Assembly (NCBI GenBank): GCA_027625225.1
Contig: JAQBWG010000078.1
Coordinates: 1-8,051 of the forward strand
Reading direction: 5' to 3'
Source of the DNA: Chloroflexota bacterium
GTDB lineage: Bacteria > Chloroflexota > Dehalococcoidia > Lucifugimonadales > VGZR01
DNA: 8,051 nt
Every line of letters begins with the position of its first letter. Position 1 is the stretch's first letter. The notes under the pieces are model-generated. The model made no database searches and was not told where the DNA came from. It saw nothing but the letters and a program-made list of their open reading frames with translations. Both the position numbers and the translations under genes were made by a program. Shown piece after piece: positions 1-5,608 of this stretch.

Positions 1-725
1 ACCCACACACCTCCAGCGCCGGTAACATAGGCGTTGCCCTGGGTGTCCACCTTCATGCCGTCACCCGCAGGCTTTCGGGGATGCTCCATGTCCAGCCAGA
101 TGCGTTCGTTGGCGAGGGTGCCGTCCGGCTTCACGTCGAAGGCGTGTACGGTGTTGTCCTGGGAGTTGACGACATAGAGCACTTTTTCGTCCGGCGAGAA
201 GGCGAGGCCGTTGGGCTTTTCGATGGTATCGGCGACCCTGTCCACTTCGCCCAAACCGGAGATGCGGTACACGCCGCACACGTCCTGCGAGGCGAGAGAC
301 GGTGCGAGCCAGGACTCCTCGTCCCCCAGGAAATACGGGTCGGTGAAGTAGACGTCACCGTTGTTCTTCACCACCACGTCGTTAGGGGCATTAAACACCT
401 TGCCATCATAGTGACTGGCGATGGTTGTGATGGAGCCGTCGTGCTCGCGGCGGGTCATTCGTCTGAGGGTGCCCTCGCAAGCTATCAGCCTGCCTTGAAG
501 GTCGAGGGTGAGACCGTTCGCTCCACCGGAGTTGACACGCTCCTTGCCGAACCAGAACGGTGGGTAAAAGCGCACAATCTCTTCATGAATGATATCGCTG
601 AAAATCACATAGCCCTGGGGGAGAAAGACGGGCCCCTCAGGGAAGCCGAACTTGTCGCTAACCTTCCACAGAGGCTTGGTATCCACGAGGTCGTTGAAGC
701 GTTTATCGAAGACAACGTTGTCCAC
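1..725 (-). CDS. SMP-30/gluconolactonase/LRE family protein, 3' end missing
   Basis: Six-bladed beta-propeller enzyme of the SMP-30/gluconolactonase family, whose members use one divalent metal to hydrolyse sugar lactones or related esters; the substrate here is unknown. The visible 241 residues include FPEGPVF (27-34, metal-ligand Glu30), APNDVVVKNNGDVYFTDP (113-130, ligand Asn115), PNGLAFSPDEKVLYVVNS (171-188) and GDGMKVDTQGNAYVTG (221-236, likely ligand Asp222). These match the family's Glu/Asn/Asp metal site. The family usually has about 290-310 residues, so roughly the last 50-70 lie beyond the left edge. The start is GTG at 725, chosen because AGGAGG lies 5 bases upstream and an in-frame TGA at 741-743 excludes a longer protein. 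No signal peptide is visible, so it is probably cytoplasmic. It begins 21 bases after the ispH stop and is probably co-transcribed with it; no metabolic link is evident. The family call is secure, the exact reaction is not. Confidence 0.88.
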   Translation of the reverse strand, partial: MDNVVFDKRFNDLVDTKPLWKVSDKFGFPEGPVFLPQGYVIFSDIIHEEIVRFYPPFWFGKERVNSGGANGLTLDLQGRLIACEGTLRRMTRREHDGSITTIASHYDGKVFNAPNDVVVKNNGDVYFTDPYFLGDEESWLAPSLASQDVCGVYRISGLGEVDRVADTIEKPNGLAFSPDEKVLYVVNSQDNTVHAFDVKPDGTLANERIWLDMEHPRKPAGDGMKVDTQGNAYVTGAGGVW

Positions 726-730
726 AGGGG

Positions 731-736
731 CCTCCT
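731..736 (-). promoter_or_regulatory. Ribosome binding site of the SMP-30-like gene
   Basis: A perfect AGGAGG on the minus strand lies 5 bases before the GTG at 725. It lies in the short gap after the ispH stop and decides the non-ATG start, since no in-frame ATG is available before the upstream stop. Confidence 0.8.
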
Positions 737-746
737 GATGTCAGGT

Positions 747-1649
747 TTATCTGAGTTCGCGAGGCAGTACGAAGGTTACATCCTCTTCGACACCGTCGAT
801 GGGGAGTACCTCTTCGGGTTCTAGGGTCTTGATTACGGCGTCGACAAGCTCGTCCGGCGTAGAAGCACCCGAGGTGATACCGACCGTCTCGACACCGTCA
901 AGCCACGATGCTTGAAGTTCTTCGGGGCCGTTAATGAGGTAAGCGGTGACGCCCTGGGCCTCGGCAACATCGCGAAGACGATTGCAGTTGGAACTGTTGG
1001 GCGCGCCAATAACAAGCACAAGGTCAACCATCTTGCTCAGTTCTTTCACCGCCGCCTGCCGGTTAGTCGTGGCGTAGCACAGGTCGTTACGGACGGTAAC
1101 TGCGTTGAAGTACTGCTTCACATGGTCAATGGAGCGCTCTGTGTCGTCCACGGAGAGCGTGGTCTGAGTAAGCACTGCGACCGGAGTATCGGCATCCCAG
1201 TCCTTGGGGAGTGAAAAGGCTTCACGGTCGTCCACCAGGTGCATGTTCTCGTGTCCCATGGTGCCTACGACTTCCTGGTGCCCGCGATGGCCCACCAGCA
1301 CGAGCTTCTTGCCCTGCTTGGCGTATTTCCGCGCTTCGTTGTGCACCTTGGTCACGAGCGGACACGTCGCATCCACCACGTGAAGGTTGCGTTCTTCGGC
1401 CTTGGCGAAGTCTTCCGGAGGCGAGCCGTGCGCGGAGAAGACGACGCGGGAACCTTCGGGAATCTCCTCAACGTTTTCTACTGTGATTGCGCCCTTATTC
1501 TCTAGGGTCTGAACAACATAAGGGTTATGCACAATCTGGTGCTTCACGTACACGGGAGGGCCATACTTCTTCAGGGCCAATTCGACAACGTCAATGGCCC
1601 GAACCACACCCGCGCAGAACCCGCGCGGCACCCCTAGATACACCTTCAT
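747..1649 (-). CDS. ispH: 4-hydroxy-3-methylbut-2-enyl diphosphate reductase (IspH/LytB)
   Basis: Cytoplasmic iron-sulfur enzyme that reduces HMBPP to isopentenyl and dimethylallyl diphosphate, the last step of the MEP isoprenoid pathway. The 300-residue protein has all three cluster cysteines: Cys12 in PRGFCAGVVRAI, Cys96 in DATCPLVTKVH and Cys191 in DLCYATTNRQ. Substrate-site residues are also present: His41, His74 (SAHG), His124 and catalytic Glu126 in GHRGHQEVVGTMG, the NSSN loop at 218-221, and Ser263 in SGAS. Length is normal for the family. The start is ATG at 1649, with GGAGGG 7 bases upstream; an ATG six codons earlier (1667) would place that site inside the gene and has no good site of its own. 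Small departures from the commonest motif wording are SAHGSPPE where SAHGV is usual, and NSSNCN where NSSNSN is usual; neither removes a known catalytic residue. It is the first gene of the leftward group. Confidence 0.97.
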   Translation of the reverse strand: MKVYLGVPRGFCAGVVRAIDVVELALKKYGPPVYVKHQIVHNPYVVQTLENKGAITVENVEEIPEGSRVVFSAHGSPPEDFAKAEERNLHVVDATCPLVTKVHNEARKYAKQGKKLVLVGHRGHQEVVGTMGHENMHLVDDREAFSLPKDWDADTPVAVLTQTTLSVDDTERSIDHVKQYFNAVTVRNDLCYATTNRQAAVKELSKMVDLVLVIGAPNSSNCNRLRDVAEAQGVTAYLINGPEELQASWLDGVETVGITSGASTPDELVDAVIKTLEPEEVLPIDGVEEDVTFVLPRELR

Positions 1650-1656
1650 CAGCTTG

Positions 1657-1662
1657 CCCTCC
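1657..1662 (-). promoter_or_regulatory. Ribosome binding site of ispH
   Basis: GGAGGG on the minus strand sits 7 bases before ATG 1649. It lies inside the reading frame that would start at ATG 1667, which is why the shorter IspH start is preferred. Confidence 0.75.
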
Positions 1663-1697
1663 GGCATGTATAGCCTGTTTTCAAGCTCGCAGATTCT

Positions 1698-1725
1698 ATC
1701 ATAACAGCTATGGATTCCCCTTCAA
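1698..1725 (-). promoter_or_regulatory. Predicted sigma70-type promoter for ispH
   Basis: On the minus strand, TTGAAG (1720-1725, 4 of 6 matches to TTGACA) is followed after 16 bases by TATGAT (1698-1703, 5 of 6 to TATAAT). A TG one base before the -10 makes it an extended -10. Transcription would begin near 1691, giving a leader of about 40 bases before ATG 1649. It is the best match in the divergent region for this direction. Assignment rests on consensus matching only. Confidence 0.5.
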
Positions 1726-1747
1726 ATCTCAACGCGGCATCATACCG

Positions 1748-1775
1748 AAGACACGCACCTGTAGTCGGGTATAAT
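1748..1775 (+). promoter_or_regulatory. Predicted promoter for the aminotransferase-nadE-LLM-gcv gene group
   Basis: A perfect TATAAT at 1770-1775 lies 16 bases after AAGACA (1748-1753), which keeps the GACA core of TTGACA. Transcription would start near 1782, leaving a leader of about 40 bases before ATG 1822. The -10 box is overlapped by GGTAT/ATACC inverted half-sites, described separately. All six downstream plus-strand genes are tightly spaced, so this promoter could serve the whole group. Confidence 0.55.
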
Positions 1776-1786
1776 ACCGTGGTATT
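1768..1786. promoter_or_regulatory. Candidate operator: overlapping GGTAT/ATACC inverted repeats on the -10 box
   Basis: Two perfect inverted repeats share an arm. GGTAT-A-ATACC spans 1768-1778 and AATACC-GT-GGTATT spans 1773-1786. They cover the TATAAT at 1770-1775 and reach the predicted transcription start. Further ATACC (1742-1746) and GGTA (1792-1795) copies flank them. The centres are only 1-2 bases, too short for a stable RNA hairpin loop, which favours a DNA-binding protein site over an RNA structure. The regulator is unknown, and chance within an AT-rich promoter is possible. Confidence 0.35.
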
Positions 1787-1806
1787 CCGTCGGTAAGGCG
1801 TTATTT

Positions 1807-1811
1807 GAGGA
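1807..1811 (+). promoter_or_regulatory. Ribosome binding site of the aminotransferase gene
   Basis: GAGGA lies 10 bases before ATG 1822. An in-frame GTG at 1813 would be only one base from this site, so the ATG is preferred and the protein is three residues shorter than the longest reading. Confidence 0.6.
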
Positions 1812-1821
1812 AGTGCGGCAT

Positions 1822-2991
1822 ATGAAACTGGCAACGAGGATGAGCCGCCTGGGCACAGAGACCGCGTTCGAGGTCCTGGCCAAGGCCAAGAAACTGGAAG
1901 CAGAAGGCAAGGAGATTGTCCATCTGGAAATCGGCGAGCCCGATTTCGATACCCCGGCCAACATCATTAAGGCGGGGACGAATGCCCTCAACAACGGATT
2001 CACCCACTATGGCCCGTCGCCCGGGCTGCCCGACCTGCGCAAGCGCATCGCCGAAGACGTGGCGGTGACTCGCGACATCCCCGTCACGGCTGACAACGTG
2101 GTGGTGACGCCGGGCGGCAAGCCCATCATGTTCTTCTCCATCCTGGCGCTGATCGACCAGGGCGACGAAGTGCTCTACCCCAACCCTGGCTTTCCCATCT
2201 ACGAGTCCATGATCAACTTCGTGGGGGGCAAGGCCGTGCCTATGCAGCTTCACGAGTCCAAAGACTTCAACGTGGACATCGACGAAGTCGCGCGGCAGAT
2301 AACTCCCAAAACCAAAATGCTTATCCTCAACTCGCCCAACAACCCTTGCGGCAGTTTGATGACAAGGGACGAAATCAAGGCCATCGCCGAACTCGCGGTA
2401 AAACACGACATTATCGTGCTGGCCGACGAGATTTACAAACGATTCCTCTACGAAGGCGAACACCACAGCATCACCCAGTTCCCTGGGATGCTCGAGCGCA
2501 CCATCATCCTCGACGGCTTCTCCAAGACGTACGCCATGACCGGTTGGCGCATCGGATACGGTGTGATGCCGCAGTCACTGGTCGAGCCGATTTCCAGGCT
2601 CGTGACGAACAGCGTGTCCTGCACCGCGAGTGCTGTCCAAATGGCAGCGCTGGAAGCGATAAGTGGTTCGCAGGAAGAAGCGTACGGCATCGTTCGCGAG
2701 TTCAAAAAACGGCGCGACATTCTGGTGAACGGCCTCAACAAAATCCCCGGTATCAAATGCTTGAACCCCAAGGGGGCGTTCTACGTATTCCCCAACATTC
2801 AGGGCACGGGTATGAGCAGCCGCCAGTTCGCTGATGAGTTGCTATCCGAGGGCGGTGTCGCCGCCCTGGCTGGCGAAGCGTTCGGCCACTACGGTAAGGG
2901 CTATCTGCGATTCTCGTTCGCCAATTCGGCGGAGAACATCCAGAAAGCACTCGGTCGCATAGACGCGTTTGTGAAGAGCAAAAAGAAGTAG
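1822..2991 (+). CDS. Class I/II PLP-dependent aminotransferase, aspartate aminotransferase-like
   Basis: Cytoplasmic fold-type I aminotransferase of 389 residues, a normal length for the bacterial AspC/aromatic subgroup I-gamma type. Visible landmarks in order are EIGEPDFDTP (37-46), THYGPSPGLPDLR (61-73), TPGGKPIMFF (96-105), NSPNNPCG (170-177, cofactor-ring Asn174), LADEIYKRF (200-208, Asp202 and Tyr205), GFSKTYAMTGWRIGYG (232-247, Schiff-base Lys235) and YLRFSFANS (361-369, substrate-carboxylate Arg363). The family transfers an amino group between an amino acid and 2-oxoglutarate or oxaloacetate. Aspartate is the usual partner, but prephenate, aromatic or alanine specificity cannot be excluded from motifs. 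It opens the plus-strand group and ends 8 bases before nadE, which could link aspartate supply to NAD+ synthesis; that link is inference. Confidence 0.9.
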   Translation: MKLATRMSRLGTETAFEVLAKAKKLEAEGKEIVHLEIGEPDFDTPANIIKAGTNALNNGFTHYGPSPGLPDLRKRIAEDVAVTRDIPVTADNVVVTPGGKPIMFFSILALIDQGDEVLYPNPGFPIYESMINFVGGKAVPMQLHESKDFNVDIDEVARQITPKTKMLILNSPNNPCGSLMTRDEIKAIAELAVKHDIIVLADEIYKRFLYEGEHHSITQFPGMLERTIILDGFSKTYAMTGWRIGYGVMPQSLVEPISRLVTNSVSCTASAVQMAALEAISGSQEEAYGIVREFKKRRDILVNGLNKIPGIKCLNPKGAFYVFPNIQGTGMSSRQFADELLSEGGVAALAGEAFGHYGKGYLRFSFANSAENIQKALGRIDAFVKSKKK

Positions 2992-2999
2992 CGAGTTCT

Positions 3000-4724
3000 A
3001 TGCGCACGTTCCGGCTGGCAATGGCCCAGGTCAACATGACCGTGGGCGACCTGAACAGCAATACCGGGAAAATCGTCGCTTACATCGAGATGGCACGTGC
3101 GCAAGGCGCCGACCTCGTCGCCTTCCCCGAACTCGCCATCACCGGCTACCCACCGGAAGACCTGGTCTTCAAGCGGCAGTTCGTCAAGGACAACCTCGTC
3201 AAGATGCACGAGGTCGTGAAAGCGTCCAAAGGCATCGCAGTGGTGGTCGGATTCATAGACGCGGACACCGATGTCTACAACGCCGCCGCCGTTGCCTGTG
3301 ACGGCAAGCTCCTCGGTGTCTATCGCAAGATGCACCTTCCCAACTACGGCGTGTTCGACGAAGCGCGCTACTTCAAACGTGGCGAAAGCTGCCCTGTATA
3401 CGTCATCAACGGCATAACCATCGGCGTAAACGTGTGCGAAGACATCTGGTACGCGGGCGGACCCACCGTTCCTCAGAGCAGGGCGGGCGCCGACGTCATC
3501 GTCAACATCAACGGTTCACCCTTCCACGCCGGCAAACGCACATTCCGTGAGAAGATGCTGGCGACGCGTGCACGCGACAACGCCGTGCATATCGCCTATC
3601 TGAACCTTGTCGGCGGCCAGGACGAACTGGTCTTCGACGGCGGCGGCATGGTATTTGACCCGCAGGGCAACGTGCTTGTGCGCGGCCCTCAGTTTGAGGA
3701 AACACTGCTGCTGGCAGATCTGAACCTTGAGCCAGCAAGGGCCAAGCCGCAGCCGTCCAAAGACAAATCTGTCCTCGAATGGCAAACCAAACCCGCTCCT
3801 GTCATACAGGCGACGGGCCGGTTAAGTAGCAAGCCAAAGCCGAGGATTGAGCATATGGTCGTCGAGCCACGCGACGAACTCGAAGAGATATACAAAGCCC
3901 TGGTGCTGGGGACGCGGGACTATGTCCACAAGATTGGTTTTGAGAAAGTCGTCATCGGCCTCTCGGGCGGCATCGACTCCAGCCTCGTTGCCGCTGTCGC
4001 CGTAGACGGCCTAGGCAACGGTAACGTGACCGGCGTAGCCATGCCATCGCGCTTCTCGTCCGAGGGCAGCCTTGCCGATGCACGAAGCCTCGCGCACAAC
4101 CTGGACATCGAACTGCTCACCCTACCCATCGAGGCGTCGTTCAAAGCCTTCTTGGAAACGCTAACGCCTCACTTCAAAGACTCGGCGTTCGGACTCACCG
4201 AAGAAAACCTGCAGTCACGCATACGCGGTAACCTCATAATGGCCCTCTCCAACAAGTTCGGATGGCTGGTGCTTACCACTGGCAACAAAAGCGAGATGGC
4301 AACCGGCTACGCGACCCTGTACGGCGACATGTCCGGCGGGTTCGCGGTCATCAAGGATGTGCCCAAAACCCTCGTATACAGGTTGTGTGAGTATCGAAAC
4401 ACTCTCGGCAGCAAGCCTGTGATTCCCCAGAGCGTGATGACAAAGGCACCCACCGCTGAACTTCGACCCAACCAAAAAGACGAGGACAGCCTGCCACCGT
4501 CCCCAGTCCTCGACCCTATCCTCAAGGCGTACGTCGAGGACGACCGGACATATGAAGAAATCGTCGGGATGGGGTACCCTGAAGAGATGGTGAAACAGGT
4601 CATCGGGTTGGTAGACCGGAGCGAATACAAGCGCCGTCAGGCACCGCCTGGCGTGAAAATCACGCCGCGCAACTTCGGGCGCGACCGCCGGATGCCCATT
4701 GCCAATCGCTATAAGCCTTACTAA
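3000..4724 (+). CDS. nadE: Glutamine-dependent NAD+ synthetase
   Basis: Makes NAD+ from nicotinic acid adenine dinucleotide, ATP and glutamine, the final step of NAD+ biosynthesis in the cytoplasm. The 574-residue protein has two domains. The N-terminal nitrilase-type amidase (about 1-245) carries the Glu-Lys-Cys triad: Glu44 in FPELAITGYPPEDL, Lys110 in YRKMHLPNYGVFDE and Cys146 in NVCEDIW. It releases ammonia from glutamine. After a linker (about 246-288) comes the ATP-pyrophosphatase domain with P-loop GLSGGIDSS (320-328), MPSRFSS (348-354), TTGNKSEMATGY (426-437), KAPTAELRPNQKDEDSLPP (482-500) and the C-terminal KRRQAPPGVKITPRNFGRDR (544-563). Length is close to the common bacterial fused form and shorter than the roughly 680-residue mycobacterial type. 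ATG 3000 follows the aminotransferase stop by 8 bases with only a weak GAAG-like site, so translation is probably coupled. Both active sites look intact. Confidence 0.97.
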   Translation: MRTFRLAMAQVNMTVGDLNSNTGKIVAYIEMARAQGADLVAFPELAITGYPPEDLVFKRQFVKDNLVKMHEVVKASKGIAVVVGFIDADTDVYNAAAVACDGKLLGVYRKMHLPNYGVFDEARYFKRGESCPVYVINGITIGVNVCEDIWYAGGPTVPQSRAGADVIVNINGSPFHAGKRTFREKMLATRARDNAVHIAYLNLVGGQDELVFDGGGMVFDPQGNVLVRGPQFEETLLLADLNLEPARAKPQPSKDKSVLEWQTKPAPVIQATGRLSSKPKPRIEHMVVEPRDELEEIYKALVLGTRDYVHKIGFEKVVIGLSGGIDSSLVAAVAVDGLGNGNVTGVAMPSRFSSEGSLADARSLAHNLDIELLTLPIEASFKAFLETLTPHFKDSAFGLTEENLQSRIRGNLIMALSNKFGWLVLTTGNKSEMATGYATLYGDMSGGFAVIKDVPKTLVYRLCEYRNTLGSKPVIPQSVMTKAPTAELRPNQKDEDSLPPSPVLDPILKAYVEDDRTYEEIVGMGYPEEMVKQVIGLVDRSEYKRRQAPPGVKITPRNFGRDRRMPIANRYKPY

Positions 4725-4727
4725 GGA
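4723..4727 (+). promoter_or_regulatory. Ribosome binding site of the LLM oxidoreductase, overlapping the nadE stop
   Basis: AAGGA overlaps the TAA stop of nadE (4722-4724) and sits 7 bases before ATG 4735. An adjacent ATG at 4732 would have only 4 bases of spacing, so 4735 is the better start. The arrangement suggests translational coupling to nadE. Confidence 0.6.
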
Positions 4728-4734
4728 CGTGATG

Positions 4735-5607
4735 ATGAAGTACGGAGTTGTATTCCCTCAAACAGAGATAGGGGCCGATCCTGCCGCCGTGCGAGCCTTC
4801 GCAGTGGCAGCGGAGGAACTAGGTTTCGACCACCTTATCGCCTACGACCACGTCCTTGGAGTTGACGCCAGTAACCATCCGAACTGGAAGGGGTTCTACG
4901 ACTACAAGGACATGTTCCACGAAATCTTCGTACTGTTCGGCTACCTCGCCGGAGCAACCACCAGGCTTGGCCTGGCGACCGGCGTGCTCGTCCTGCCCCA
5001 GCGCCAGACGGCGCTTGTCGCCAAACAGGCCGCGGCGATAGACGTGTTGAGTAACGGACGGCTTCGCCTGGGTGTCGGCGTCGGTTGGAACTTCGTCGAG
5101 TACGAGGCCCTCAACGAAGACTTCTCCAACCGCGGCCTCCGCTCGGAAGAGCAGATCGAAATACTCAAGAAACTGTGGACGCAAGACCTCGTCACCTTCA
5201 AAGGCCGCTGGCACAAGATAACCGATGCTGGCATCAGCCCGCTCCCCGTCCAAAAACCCATCCCCGTCTGGTTCGGTGGAGGCGCGGAGCAAGTACTTCA
5301 ACGCATCGCCAAAATGGGGGACGGCTGGTTCATCCCCGGCTACGGCGAACTGCCCGACGCCGAGTGGAAAGGCAAGTATGCACAGCTGCAACAGTTTGCA
5401 AAAAAAGAAGGGCGCGACATCGCATCCATCGGCATCGAAAAAATCGTCAAGGCATCCAAATCCCATGACCTGCTCAAGAAGCAGGCCGATGCCTGGAAAC
5501 AGGCCGGCACGACCCACTTTTCGGTGAGCACAATGGGACAGGGACTGAAAACGCCTGACGACCACATTGAAGCCATCCGTATCTTTAAAGAAGCCGTGTC
5601 GGGTTAA
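4735..5607 (+). CDS. LLM-class flavin/F420-dependent oxidoreductase
   Basis: Luciferase-like TIM-barrel oxidoreductase of 290 residues, resembling the subgroup usually annotated as F420-dependent. Family features are the opening MKYGVVFPQTEIG, ELGFDHLIAYDHVLG (about 24-38), TTRLGLATGVLVLPQRQ (about 77-93), AAAIDVLSNGRLRLGVGVGW (about 100-119), PVWFGGG (about 178-184) and a short GDGWFIPG segment (about 196-203). Such enzymes move hydride between reduced F420 or FMN and a small organic substrate; neither cofactor nor substrate can be fixed from sequence alone. The frame is open upstream to 4699, but the conserved N-terminus begins at the second of two adjacent ATGs. The gene is wedged 10 bases after nadE and one base before gcvT, so co-expression is very likely. 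The LLM superfamily also contains methylene-tetrahydromethanopterin reductase (Mer), making a one-carbon role conceivable but unproven. Confidence 0.9.
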   Translation: MKYGVVFPQTEIGADPAAVRAFAVAAEELGFDHLIAYDHVLGVDASNHPNWKGFYDYKDMFHEIFVLFGYLAGATTRLGLATGVLVLPQRQTALVAKQAAAIDVLSNGRLRLGVGVGWNFVEYEALNEDFSNRGLRSEEQIEILKKLWTQDLVTFKGRWHKITDAGISPLPVQKPIPVWFGGGAEQVLQRIAKMGDGWFIPGYGELPDAEWKGKYAQLQQFAKKEGRDIASIGIEKIVKASKSHDLLKKQADAWKQAGTTHFSVSTMGQGLKTPDDHIEAIRIFKEAVSG

Positions 5608-5608
5608 C

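Noticed and set aside
81..824. Plus-strand open frame of 247 residues at the left end
   Set aside because: It is antisense to the SMP-30-like gene, whose minus-strand translation carries conserved metal-site motifs; the plus-strand product resembles nothing.
1773..1786. AATACC-GT-GGTATT as a transcription terminator or attenuator hairpin
   Set aside because: The 2-base loop is too short, the stem is AT-rich, and no T-run follows; a DNA operator is more plausible.
1813..1821. GTG at 1813 as the aminotransferase start
   Set aside because: It is one base from the GAGGA site; ATG 1822 has workable spacing and begins where the family normally begins.
1649..1834. Small minus-strand open frame of 61 residues across the divergent intergenic region
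   Set aside because: It overlaps both predicted promoters and the start of the aminotransferase, has no ribosome site, and shows no recognisable sequence.
1801..2466. Minus-strand open frame of 221 residues opposite the aminotransferase
   Set aside because: A valine/histidine-rich shadow of the aminotransferase coding strand, with no motifs.
5567..5608. TTG at 5567 as the gcvT start
   Set aside because: It would add 14 residues encoded inside the LLM gene that do not resemble the GcvT N-terminus; the GTG at 5609 gives a normal length.
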